Shown in pieces: positions 1-7,346 of a DNA stretch of 64,000 bases (positions within the stretch are counted from its first letter, which is position 1; each line of letters begins with the position of its first letter). The notes under the pieces were generated by a model. The model saw nothing but the letters and a program-made list of their open reading frames with translations, searched no databases and was not told the origin of the DNA. Made by a program: the position numbers and the translations under genes. Source of the DNA: JACPNO01 sp963825405. GTDB taxonomy: Bacteria; Acidobacteriota; Terriglobia; Bryobacterales; Bryobacteraceae. The DNA lies in contig CAWGTB010000014.1 in assembly GCA_963825405.1 (NCBI GenBank), positions 1 to 64,000 of the forward strand, in the 5' to 3' direction.

Positions 1-701
1 AACATTACACGCGGGTGCCCGGCTTGCGCATGCTGGAATATTTCGACGACAAATCAGTGGACGTGCTACGCACGCGCTACCCGGAAATTCCGCGCGAGGC
101 CCGGTCCGCCGTGCTGATTGAACAGGAACTGGCTGCCGAGGATGATCCCGAAATCGACCGTTGGCCGGATCGTCTCGATGAATCGGGCGCGCTCACAGAC
201 GCATCCTGGTTCGCGACCACAGCGCGCGATCGCGAGCGTTTCCGGGCCTTTCGCCATGCCCTGCCGGAGATTGTGAACGACACGGTGCGCCGCCGCGGCT
301 TCATGAAATTCAGCTCGGATCACGCCGTGCCGCTCGATCGCAATGAGGAAATGCTGGATTACTACCGGTCAACGCTGGAAGCCGCGTTTCCCGGCCGCTA
401 CGTAATTTTCGGACACATCGGCGACGCGCACCTGCACGTGAATATCCTGCCGGAATCGGAAGACGATTCCGCCCGCGCCCGCGAGTTGATGATTGCCTTC
501 GCGCGTCAGGCGGTGGCGCTGGGCGGTACGGTTTCGGCCGAACACGGCCTGGGAAAGCGCAAGGCGCATTTCCTGGAATTGCAGTTCACGCCGGCCGAAA
601 TCGAATCGATGAAGCAGGTGAAGCGGCGGATGGATCCCGCATGGTTGCTGGGCAGCGGCACGTTGTTCCCGGAAGGGCGGGCCGGGGGCCCACCCCACTA
701 A
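1..701 (+). CDS. FAD-linked oxidase, C-terminal part (glycolate/D-lactate dehydrogenase GlcD-type), truncated by the window edge
   Basis: The reading frame is open back to the first base, so the gene starts outside the window; the GTG at 15 is just an internal valine. About 230 C-terminal residues remain. They match the C-terminal domain of FAD-linked oxidases (GlcD, D-lactate dehydrogenase), with the conserved segments GHIGDAHLHVN, SAEHGLGKRK and MKQVKRRMDP followed by a GTLFP tail. In this family the domain covers the substrate site, and the H-G-D-x-H-x-H cluster lies close to the flavin and the hydroxy-acid substrate. The N-terminal FAD domain is not visible. The exact substrate (glycolate, D-lactate, D-2-hydroxyglutarate) cannot be told. 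It converges on fabG, with a small hairpin between them. Confidence 0.85.
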   Translation, partial: HYTRVPGLRMLEYFDDKSVDVLRTRYPEIPREARSAVLIEQELAAEDDPEIDRWPDRLDESGALTDASWFATTARDRERFRAFRHALPEIVNDTVRRRGFMKFSSDHAVPLDRNEEMLDYYRSTLEAAFPGRYVIFGHIGDAHLHVNILPESEDDSARARELMIAFARQAVALGGTVSAEHGLGKRKAHFLELQFTPAEIESMKQVKRRMDPAWLLGSGTLFPEGRAGGPPH

Positions 702-713
702 TTCAGCCGGTGG

Positions 714-732
714 GGCAGGTCCCCGACCTGCC
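714..732. repeat. Small hairpin between convergent genes, related to a copy at 48463
   Basis: An 8-bp perfect stem (GGCAGGTC/GACCTGCC) with a 3-base loop fills the gap between the stops of the oxidase and fabG. On the complementary strand it reads GCAGGTCGGGGACCTGCCCCAC. The gap at 48463-48484 carries the same text with one difference. There is no T-run, so an intrinsic terminator is unproven; a short dispersed intergenic repeat fits better. Confidence 0.55.
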
Positions 733-737
733 TCTTC

Positions 738-1472
738 TCACATGTACATCCCACCATTCACACTCAACACATGCCCGGTAATGTACGCCGCCTCGTCGCT
801 GGCCAGAAACCGCACCGCGGCGGCCACTTCTTCCGCCGTCCCTAACCGCCCTAGCGGAATCCCTGCCGTGATTCGGTCCTTGAGTTCCACCGCCAGCGCC
901 TGCGTCATGTCGGTATCGATAAACCCAGGCGCCACAGCATTCACGGTAATGTTGCGGCTGGCCACTTCCTGCGCGAGCGACTTGGTGAGCCCGATCAGCC
1001 CCGCCTTCGACGCCACATAGTTGGCCTGCCCGGCATTTCCCGCCTGTCCCACCACGGACGTGATATTGATGATCCGCCCCCAGCGCTCGCGCATCATTCC
1101 CATCAGCACCTGCTGTGCGGCGATAAAAGCGCCGGTCAGGTTGGTAGCCAGCACCAGCTCCCAATCGTCCGGCTTCATGCGCACCGCGAGGCCGTCTTTG
1201 GTGACGCCGGCGTTGTTCACCAGAATATCGATGCGGCCGAATTCCTTAGCGGTACGGGCAATGGCTTTGCGGATGGATTCCGCTTCGCGCATGTCAAGCT
1301 CCGCCACAAACGCCTCGCCGCCGCCCGCGCGAATCTCCGCAGCGACTTCCTCCAGCTTCTCAGCCTGACGGGCGGCTAGCGCTACGCGGGCCCCTGCCTT
1401 GGCCAGCGCCAGCGCGCAGGCGCGTCCAATCCCGCGGCTTGCTCCCGTCACCAATGCCGTTTTGTTTTGCAT
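738..1472 (-). CDS. fabG: 3-oxoacyl-[acyl-carrier-protein] reductase FabG
   Basis: This short-chain dehydrogenase of 244 residues is the normal FabG length. It would reduce 3-oxoacyl-ACP with NADPH in the cytoplasmic fatty-acid elongation cycle. The glycine motif TGASRGIG lies at the N-terminus, NNAG lies mid-protein, and the catalytic Ser-Tyr-Lys set is seen in NITSVVG...YVASK. The C-terminal VNGGMYM is typical of the family. I chose the ATG at 1472 (MQNKTALVTG) because a CGGAG Shine-Dalgarno sits about 6 bases before it; a TTG at 1490 is in frame but less likely. The gene is divergent from the UbiD-family gene with only 37 bp between starts. Other SDR reductases are possible, but the length and motifs favour FabG. 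Confidence 0.88.
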   Translation of the reverse strand: MQNKTALVTGASRGIGRACALALAKAGARVALAARQAEKLEEVAAEIRAGGGEAFVAELDMREAESIRKAIARTAKEFGRIDILVNNAGVTKDGLAVRMKPDDWELVLATNLTGAFIAAQQVLMGMMRERWGRIINITSVVGQAGNAGQANYVASKAGLIGLTKSLAQEVASRNITVNAVAPGFIDTDMTQALAVELKDRITAGIPLGRLGTAEEVAAAVRFLASDEAAYITGHVLSVNGGMYM

Positions 1473-1491
1473 CAACGCTCCGAAGTGCAAT

Positions 1492-1497
1492 CATAAT
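1492..1497 (+). promoter_or_regulatory. -10-like hexamer CATAAT before the UbiD-family gene
   Basis: CATAAT ends 12 bases before the ATG at 1510, with no Shine-Dalgarno in between, so the transcript would have a leader of about 5-6 bases. The complementary strand reads ATTATG here and may serve the divergent fabG. No convincing -35 box is seen. Confidence 0.4.
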
Positions 1498-1509
1498 AGA
1501 CTCTCTCCG

Positions 1510-2961
1510 ATGGCGTACACTAATCTGCGCGAATTCATCGCGAAACTGGAAAAAGAGCGCGAGCTGAAGCGAATTTCGCTCGAAGTGGACCCGGTTCTCG
1601 AAATCGCGGCGTTCGCCGACCGCTCCGTTAAGCAGGGCGGCCCGGCGCTGCTGTTCGAGAATCCCAAAGGCTCCCGCATTCCGGTGCTCATCAACAGCTA
1701 CGCCAGCATGCGCCGCATGGAGATTGCGCTCGAGGTGGATTCGGTCGATGAGATCGCCCGCCGCATTTCCGAGTATCTGGAAATGCGCATGCCGGAAGGC
1801 CTGATTGGCAAGCTCAAGATGCTGCCCAAGCTGGCCGAGATGGGCTCGTTCTTTCCCAAAATCGTGAGCCAAGGGCCATGCCAGGACGTCATCCACCGCG
1901 AGGGTTTTTCGCTTTTCGATTACCCGATCCTGAAATGCTGGCCAGAAGACGCCGGGCGTTTCATCACGCTGCCTATGGTGTTTTCCCGCAACCCCGATAC
2001 CGGTAAGCGCAACTGCGGCTGCTACCGCATGCAGATCTTCGACGAGCGTACGGCTCGGCATGCACTGGCAGACGCACAAGCAGGGCGCCGAGCACTACCG
2101 CCGTGAACAAGCGCTAGGCCGCGCCAACGCGTATGGATGTCGCCGTCGCCATCGGCTGCGATCCCGCCACCATGTACTCGGCGATTTTGCCGCTGCCGCC
2201 CGATTTGGACGAGATGATGATCGCCGGCTTCATGCGCTCGAGCCCGGTCGAGATGGTCAAGTGCCAGATCGATCGATCTGGAGGTTCCCGCGCAGTCCGA
2301 AATCGTGCTCGAAGGCTATGTCGAGCTGGGCGAGCTGCGCACCGAAGGCCCGTTCGGCGACCACACCGGCTACTATTCACTCGCCGACGAGTACCCCGTG
2401 TTTCACGTCACGTGCATCACGCAGCGCAAGAATCCGATCTACGCGACCACGATTGTCGGCCCGCCGCCCATGGAAGATTTCTACATGGGCAAAGCCATCG
2501 AGCGCATTTTTCTGCCGTTGATGCGGTTGCAATTGCCCGAAGTGCGCGACATCTGCATGCCGGCCGAGGGAATTTTTCACAATTTGATTTTGGTTTCGAT
2601 CCGCAAATCGTACCCGGGCCATGCTCGCAAAGTGATGTCGGCGATCTGGGGCCTCGGTCAGGCGATGTTCAGCAAGGTGATCGTGGTGGTGGATGAAGAT
2701 GTCGACGTTCAGAACGTGCGCGAAGTGGCGTGGAAAGCGCTGAACCACATTGACCCTGAGCGCGATATTCAATTCACGATGGGGCCGGTCGATTCGCTCG
2801 ACCACGCCAGCCGACTGCCCAATTACGGCTCGAAGATGGGCATCGACGCCACCAAGAAATGGCTGGGCGAAGGATTCACACGCCCCTGGCCCGGCGAGAT
2901 TCGGATGACGCCGGAAGTTAAGCAGCGCGTGGATGAATTGTGGAAGAAAGCCGGGCTGTGA
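1510..2961 (+). CDS. UbiD-family prenyl-FMN-dependent decarboxylase (three frame-breaks)
   Basis: UbiD-family enzymes add or remove CO2 on aromatic or alpha,beta-unsaturated acids using prenylated FMN; UbiD itself acts on the ubiquinone precursor 4-hydroxy-3-polyprenylbenzoate. Reading through three single-base insertions (near 2055, 2129 and 2268) gives one continuous protein of about 483 residues, the usual family length. The segments ELRTEGPFGDHTGYY, IVGPPPMEDFYMGKAIER and SRLPNYGSKMGIDATKK are hallmarks. The start MAYTNLREF at 1510 is the usual N-terminus. I give no symbol because this family has many non-ubiquinone members and no ubiX or other quinone gene is nearby. The three breaks restore the frame in sum, and every conserved block survives, so error is more likely than decay. 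Confidence 0.85.
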
Positions 2962-2965
2962 GGCG

Positions 2966-3388
2966 TCAGGCCGGAACGATGCGGGCGTGACCCTGCTTGC
3001 TGTAATCCAGTATTTTGCCGTCCTTGGTCATCAGCTTCGCACCGGTGACGCGCGCGGTGGCGATCAGTATACGGTCGGCGGGGTCGCCCTGAAAACTGCC
3101 CGGAAGCCGCGAGCTTTCTATCGCGATTTCGGTGTTCAACGGAATCAGCGAAAGGCCTGGAGTTCCTAGCGCGGCGCGAATCCACTCCGCGCAGCTCATG
3201 CGCAGTTCCAGACGGCCTTTGGCTTCCAGCATTCCCACTTCCCAGACCGAAATCACGGACACGCCCAACTCGCCCGCGCGAGCGGACCTCTCGATGGTCC
3301 GCAGGCTGCCATGCACAAATCGGCTGGTGAGGCCGAGCTGCATCCAGACCCAACAGTGGGTGTCCAGAAGCAGCCCTGCCTCAGGCAT
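2966..3388 (-). CDS. PIN-domain ribonuclease toxin, VapC type
   Basis: This is a 140-residue PIN-domain protein. PIN toxins cleave RNA with Mg2+ held by three or four acidic residues. Visible are LLLDTHCW at the start (first Asp), VSVISVWEVGML (Glu in the second helix), DPADRILIATA (two central Asp) and LMTKDGKILDY (C-terminal Asp). The start MPEAGLLLDTH at 3388 gives the usual N-terminus; the frame is open further upstream but that stretch overlaps the antitoxin and has no family resemblance. It lies 14 bp behind its antitoxin, the normal antitoxin-toxin order, and ends 4 bp from the convergent UbiD-family stop. Confidence 0.85.
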   Translation of the reverse strand: MPEAGLLLDTHCWVWMQLGLTSRFVHGSLRTIERSARAGELGVSVISVWEVGMLEAKGRLELRMSCAEWIRAALGTPGLSLIPLNTEIAIESSRLPGSFQGDPADRILIATARVTGAKLMTKDGKILDYSKQGHARIVPA

Positions 3389-3402
3389 CGGCCTCCCAGG
3401 CC

Positions 3403-3621
3403 TCACCGGGTAGAGAAAATATCGCCCGTAATGCGGGCGGAGCCTTTGAGCCTGCCAAAGATAGCTGGCGGCTCCTGGTCGACCGGTACCAGACGGGCGA
3501 TGGGTTTGCCGCGCTTGGTAATGACGATCTCCAGGCGATGCTGGGCGACCTCGTCCAACATTCCCAGGCACTTGGCTTTGAACACTCCAGCGGGTATTGT
3601 CTCTGACATGGCTATGGTCAT
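3403..3621 (-). CDS. Antitoxin of the Phd/YefM (VapB-like) family
   Basis: This short protein of about 72 residues should neutralise the PIN toxin and bind its own promoter. The pattern AGVFKAKCLGMLDEVAQ followed by ITKRGKPIARLVPV is the Phd/YefM N-terminal DNA-binding fold (strand-helix-strand with the K-R-G-K-P-I turn). The short C-terminal tail (residues after about 50) would wrap the toxin. Two starts are possible: ATG at 3621 (MTIAMSE) or ATG at 3609 (MSETIPAG). The second leaves the palindrome at 3616-3627 wholly upstream and is therefore attractive. No Shine-Dalgarno is obvious for either. Confidence 0.8.
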   Translation of the reverse strand: MTIAMSETIPAGVFKAKCLGMLDEVAQHRLEIVITKRGKPIARLVPVDQEPPAIFGRLKGSARITGDIFSTR

Positions 3622-3627
3622 ATTACC
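3616..3627. promoter_or_regulatory. Candidate operator of the toxin-antitoxin pair
   Basis: GGTCATATTACC is an imperfect palindrome (GGT-n-ATAT-n-ACC) at the antitoxin start. Direct copies of ATGGTCAT lie at 3614-3621 and 3628-3635, 14 bp apart. Phd/YefM antitoxins usually repress from palindromes placed like this, so autoregulation is inferred. Confidence 0.45.
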
Positions 3628-3715
3628 ATGGTCATGACGCAAACGCCACCGCTCGACGCCGCACAAAATTGAAACGCCGCGCGCGGAGTTGGTAGACTGG
3701 AGTTCCCTTCAACAC

Positions 3716-3793
3716 GGTGGGTGTAGCTCAGCTTGGTAGAGCGCCGGATTGTGGTTCCGGTGGCCGAGGGTTCGAATCCCTCCACCCACCCCA
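3716..3793 (+). tRNA. tRNA-His (anticodon GTG), CCA encoded
   Basis: A full cloverleaf can be folded by eye. The 7-bp acceptor stem is GTGGGTG/CACCCAC, with an extra 5' G at 3716 facing the discriminator C at 3790, which is the identity mark of bacterial tRNA-His. The anticodon stem CCGGA/TCCGG surrounds anticodon GTG at 3751-3753. The T arm is GAGGG-TTCGAAT-CCCTC, and CCA is encoded at 3791-3793. Confidence 0.97.
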
Positions 3794-3809
3794 AGCGAAG
3801 TTCGCGAAA

Positions 3810-3831
3810 GCGGCGCGAACAACCGCGCCGC
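3810..3831 (+). terminator. GC hairpin downstream of tRNA-His
   Basis: The stem is GCGGCGCG/CGCGCCGC (8 perfect pairs) with loop AACAAC, starting 17 bases after the tRNA. There is no T-run after it, so it may be a processing or Rho-assisted end rather than a classical intrinsic terminator. Confidence 0.35.
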
Positions 3832-3869
3832 GTCGACGGCTCTACGCCGACAAGGCTGACTGATCCTAC

Positions 3870-4943
3870 TTACGGTCGAGCTTCGTAAACAATGTTGAAT
3901 GGTGTTTCCGCGGCGCGCCGGAAGCGGTTGAACCCGGCCGAGGTCACCACTTCCCGAATGCGCTTCTCGCCGGCCTGGGCGCCCAAGCACAATCCGACTT
4001 CCTGGGATCGAGAGCAGGGCGTGCATAGCAGCGTCGAGAAGCCATAGTAAACTCGCCCCACCGGATTCAAATTGTCCTTCAACTTATCATTGGCAAACGG
4101 CTCAACGATCATCCACGTGCCGTCCTTGGCCAGAGACTTGCGGACGTGCGCAGACGCCCCGGCCGGGTCTCCCATGTCATGCAGGCAATCGAAGACCGCC
4201 ACAAGGTCGTAATCTTTTCCGGGAAATTCTTTGGCCTTGGACACCGCGAAAGTGACGCGGTCGGCGACGCCGTTACGCCGGGCGGACTCGCGGGCTGCTT
4301 CAATCGACTTGTCGTGGTAATCGAATCCGAAGAAGTGCGACTTGGGAAATGCCTTCGCCAGCAATATCGTGGAAGCGCCTTGTCCGCAACCGACGTCGGC
4401 TACGCGCGCCCCTGCTTCCAGTTTCGCTTGGACGTCGTGCAAGGCTGGAATCCACGCGCTCACAAGATTGGCGGCATAGCCTGGACGAAAAAACTTTTCA
4501 CAGCCGTGGAAGACGCCGTCAACGTGTTCACCCCAGCCCATACCGTTGCCCGTACGGAAGGATTCCGTGATGCGCGGAACCGCCGCGAGCGAACCTAAAG
4601 CCAGTTCGAAGGCTCCGGGCAGATAGGCGGGGCTGTCCTCGGTAGCCAGCGTGAGTTCTTGTTCCGCGTTCAGGCTGAACTTGCCGGTCTTGTCGTCGTA
4701 GGTGATGTACCCGCCGGCCGCCTGTGAAGACAGCCACTCGCGTACATAGCGCTCATCAGTCTTGGTCTTGGCGGCAAGTTGCGCAGGCGTCATCGGATTG
4801 CCGGCGAGGGCTTTGTAGAGCCCCAACTTCTCTCCAATCACGACCATGCCGGAATGGACCGCGGCGCCAAGATCGGTCACGAATTGTCCGATAAAGGCGT
4901 TCAGTTTGTTCATGTCAAGAGCAGGTGCCTGTGTTGTACTCAT
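3870..4943 (-). CDS. SAM-dependent class I methyltransferase with N-terminal winged helix (Rv2258c-like)
   Basis: This protein of 357 residues has an N-terminal winged-helix region (residues about 15-90, with LGLYKALAG, TPAQLAAKT and YVREWLSSQAAGGYI) followed by a Rossmann methyltransferase domain. The SAM motif VADVGCGQGAS is near residue 184, followed by FFGFDYHDKSIEAAR and VFDCLHDMGDP. It resembles the Rv2258c type, whose substrates are mostly unknown. A good Shine-Dalgarno (GAAGGAG) precedes the ATG at 4943. The gene follows tRNA-His convergently and is probably monocistronic. I cannot name the substrate. Confidence 0.8.
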   Translation of the reverse strand: MSTTQAPALDMNKLNAFIGQFVTDLGAAVHSGMVVIGEKLGLYKALAGNPMTPAQLAAKTKTDERYVREWLSSQAAGGYITYDDKTGKFSLNAEQELTLATEDSPAYLPGAFELALGSLAAVPRITESFRTGNGMGWGEHVDGVFHGCEKFFRPGYAANLVSAWIPALHDVQAKLEAGARVADVGCGQGASTILLAKAFPKSHFFGFDYHDKSIEAARESARRNGVADRVTFAVSKAKEFPGKDYDLVAVFDCLHDMGDPAGASAHVRKSLAKDGTWMIVEPFANDKLKDNLNPVGRVYYGFSTLLCTPCSRSQEVGLCLGAQAGEKRIREVVTSAGFNRFRRAAETPFNIVYEARP

Positions 4944-5080
4944 GGTTTCTCCTTCTCTGGAAAACGCGCAGAACGGGACAGAAGTGGATCACGACGGCTT
5001 ACGTATTCCAGACTGACGCAACTAACTTCCATCTCCGCAATCACTTACCCATCAGCCGAACCCTGCGGGAGATTTCCCGA

Positions 5081-5881
5081 TTGTGGCTAATCTGGACCGG
5101 CTTTAAAGTCGAGGTATCGAAAATTAGAAACCGGACCGGAAAGGCAACGGTCGTTGTCTCCTCGGAAAGTGTGGACTACGTGTTTTGGAAACGTCCTAAA
5201 GAAACGTCTTTGCTAGGGATCACGGAATCCGGCGATCTTGCGCCCGCCGGAGAGAGCCGTACGATTTTGCGAGCGCCGTATTTCGTCGGCAGCAAAGCAC
5301 CGGGCCGCCAGTACGCCGATCAGAAACCCTGGAAGTTTCATGCCTCGGACCTGCTGAAGGTGATCGCGGTGCTGTTGCTTATCGCTGCGTTGTCGACTAC
5401 GATTCTGCACTCGGCGGGCGGCGGCAGCAATTTCCCGGCCATGCCTTGGGAAGGAAATGTCGCGCGCTTCCTCGGCGTTCCTGAAACTCCACAGGTGACA
5501 AAAACTACAGCTGCCTTACAGAAAGATATCGTCCTGGTGGTCGAGAACGATCCGGAATTGCGCCGGGTCGCACTGACCACGCTGAGCCGCCATGGATTCA
5601 CGGTGCTGCTTGCCTCCTCCGGCGCCGAAGCGTTCCAGGTTTTTGGCCGCGCGGCCAACGAAGTGGGCCTGGTGATTCTCGGCGCAGGGCCGGATACGGT
5701 CCGCACGCGCGACGAGATTCGCAAGGTCCGTCCCAATGTCAAGGTGCTGGTGTCGAAAGTGCCCGGCACTTTGACCTTCGCCGGGCTGGGCGGCGGTATT
5801 CTTCCGCGTCCGTATACCGCCGGCCAGCTAGCGGAGGCCGTCCACAAAGCCGTCGGCTGGCCTAATGGGGCAGGCAGATGA
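5081..5881 (+). CDS. Membrane-anchored degenerate response-regulator receiver protein
   Basis: The frame is open from 4925 to 5881, but its first part overlaps the leader of the divergent methyltransferase, so the true start is uncertain; TTG 5081 and GTG 5360 are candidates. One membrane segment (VIAVLLLIAALSTTILH, about 5360-5410) is followed by a linker and a receiver-like domain (about 5520-5870). The domain keeps the acidic pair region (VVENDPELRR), but the phosphorylated Asp position reads LVILGAG and the conserved Lys is Arg (LPRPYT). It is therefore probably not phosphorylated and may be a protein-binding pseudo-receiver. Its TGA overlaps the ATG of the J-domain gene by 4 bases, indicating translational coupling. 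Confidence 0.65.
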   Translation: MWLIWTGFKVEVSKIRNRTGKATVVVSSESVDYVFWKRPKETSLLGITESGDLAPAGESRTILRAPYFVGSKAPGRQYADQKPWKFHASDLLKVIAVLLLIAALSTTILHSAGGGSNFPAMPWEGNVARFLGVPETPQVTKTTAALQKDIVLVVENDPELRRVALTTLSRHGFTVLLASSGAEAFQVFGRAANEVGLVILGAGPDTVRTRDEIRKVRPNVKVLVSKVPGTLTFAGLGGGILPRPYTAGQLAEAVHKAVGWPNGAGR

Positions 5882-6531
5882 GCGGACAAGCAGCGACTCC
5901 GGCGAAAGAGCAATTTATCGATTTCTATGAGCTGATGCAGATAAGCCCGAACGCCGAAATCGACACGATCCAGCGCGTCTACCGCATGCTGGTGGTGCGC
6001 TATCATCCCGACAATTCGCACACCGGCGACGTCGACAAATTTCTATTGCTCAAGCAGGCTCACGAAATACTGAGCGATGCGCAGCGGCGCGCCATCTACG
6101 ACATGCAGTACGGCAATCGCGTCATCGAGCCGCTGCCGGTATTCGAGCTCAAGGAATTCACCGCCGGCCTGGAAGGCGAAGTGAACCGCCGCATGGGCGT
6201 GTTGTGCCTGCTCTACAATCGACGGCGCGGCAATCAGGATGCGCCCGGACTTTCCATTCTCCAGCTGGAAGTGCTGATGTCGTTTCCCCGCGAACATCTG
6301 ATGTTTACGGTCTGGTATCTCCACGAGAAGCATTACTTGAAAACCGGTGAGAATTCCGACCTGGTCATCACCGCCGAAGGCATGGATTACGTCGAGACCC
6401 GCGTGCCCAACAACGGCCTGGTGCACAAGCTGCTGAAGTCGGCTGAGAGCGGGACATCGCGCGTGAAATCGGCGGATGAACTCTCGACCACCTGGGATGC
6501 GACGCAAGCGTCCGGGCGGATTTTCAACTAA
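5878..6531 (+). CDS. J-domain (DnaJ-like) protein with C-terminal helical domain
   Basis: Residues about 14-75 form a J domain: FYELMQISPNAEIDTIQRVYR, the HPD motif in YHPDNS, then KQAHEILSDAQRRAIYD. The HPD motif is needed to stimulate the ATPase of an Hsp70 partner. There is no G/F region, zinc finger or client-binding C-terminus as in true DnaJ (about 375 residues), so this is a specialised co-chaperone of 217 residues. The C-terminal half (about 120-190, ILQLEVLMSFPREHLMFTVWYLHEKHYL...ITAEGMDYVE) looks like a winged-helix fold by its helix pattern. It is coupled to the membrane pseudo-receiver gene upstream. The partner Hsp70 is not in the window. Confidence 0.8.
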   Translation: MSGQAATPAKEQFIDFYELMQISPNAEIDTIQRVYRMLVVRYHPDNSHTGDVDKFLLLKQAHEILSDAQRRAIYDMQYGNRVIEPLPVFELKEFTAGLEGEVNRRMGVLCLLYNRRRGNQDAPGLSILQLEVLMSFPREHLMFTVWYLHEKHYLKTGENSDLVITAEGMDYVETRVPNNGLVHKLLKSAESGTSRVKSADELSTTWDATQASGRIFN

Positions 6532-6534
6532 GAA

Positions 6535-6623
6535 TTTCTCGCAGAGACACAGAGTACGCAGAGAAAACCAAACAGAATTAATTGCGTTGTAGTTCTCTGC
6601 GTCCTCTGTGTCTCTGCGGGAAA
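6535..6623. repeat. Large inverted repeat (31-bp arms), dispersed-element type
   Basis: The arms at 6535-6565 and 6593-6623 are inverted copies with only two mismatches, around a 27-base AT-rich loop. The arm text is built from CGCAGAGACACAGAG-type units. Elements of this wording are common as dispersed intergenic hairpins in many bacterial genomes. It sits directly after the J-domain stop and may act as a terminator-like or mobile miniature repeat. Confidence 0.75.
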
Positions 6624-6731
6624 TGTCTTAAGCCGTTTCACCCCGGCCCCGTAACCCCGCAATTGGTTGTTGCGCCTCCACTCATTTGATATAGTTGACT
6701 CGTCTCAGACCCCACGAAAGGAAGGTGCCCC

Positions 6732-7346
6732 ATGAGTCCCAAGAAGCCTAAGAACGGCGTTTCGCGCCGCGGGTTTATTGGCGGAGCAGGAATCGGCGCA
6801 ATCGGTACTGGCATTCTCGAAACTCCAGCGCTGGCAGCGGATAGCGGTAAGTCTTTTGGTCCCGGCGCGGTGCCGATCACCCTGCGCATTAACGGCAAAC
6901 CTTATAGTCTGACCATCGAGCCGCGCGTCACTCTTTTGGACGCCCTGCGCAATCATCTGGAACACACCGGCGCCAAGCGGGTCTGCGATCGCGCAACCTG
7001 CGGCGCCTGCACGGTGATCGTCAACAACAAAGTGGTGTATAGCTGCACGGTGCTGGCCATCGACGCGCAGGACAAAGATATTCAGACCATCGAAGGGCTC
7101 ACCTCAGGCAGCCAACTGCATCCGGTCTCGGCCGCGTTCGTGAATAACGACGGCCAGCAGTGCGGCTACTGCACGCCTGGATTCGTGATGGCAGCCAAGG
7201 GATTCCTGGACAAGCATCCCAACCCCAGCTATGAAGACGTCGAAAAGGGCTTGGGCGGCAACCTGTGCCGCTGCGGCACCTATGTCGGCGTTCGCAAAGC
7301 GGTGCTCGAAGCTGCGAAAGAGATGAAGGGAGGACGCAATGCCTGA
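6732..7346 (+). CDS. Periplasmic xanthine-dehydrogenase-family hydroxylase, [2Fe-2S] subunit (YagT/PaoA-like)
   Basis: This small iron-sulfur subunit (204 residues) of a molybdenum hydroxylase carries electrons from the Mo site to the flavin subunit. A twin-arginine signal (SRRGFIGGAG) is at residues about 11-20, ending near PALAADS. The plant-type [2Fe-2S] site is seen in CDRATCGACTV plus a later Cys (YSCTV), and the second site in QQCGYCTPGFV and GNLCRCGTY. The Tat signal puts the complex in the periplasm, as for E. coli PaoABC, which oxidises aromatic aldehydes. A GGAAGG Shine-Dalgarno precedes ATG 6732. The stop overlaps the next gene by 8 bases. The substrate is not known. Confidence 0.9.
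   Translation: MSPKKPKNGVSRRGFIGGAGIGAIGTGILETPALAADSGKSFGPGAVPITLRINGKPYSLTIEPRVTLLDALRNHLEHTGAKRVCDRATCGACTVIVNNKVVYSCTVLAIDAQDKDIQTIEGLTSGSQLHPVSAAFVNNDGQQCGYCTPGFVMAAKGFLDKHPNPSYEDVEKGLGGNLCRCGTYVGVRKAVLEAAKEMKGGRNA

Noticed and set aside
4925..5080. N-terminal extension of the pseudo-receiver frame
   Set aside because: It overlaps the ribosome site and first codons of the divergent methyltransferase and shows no protein-like pattern.
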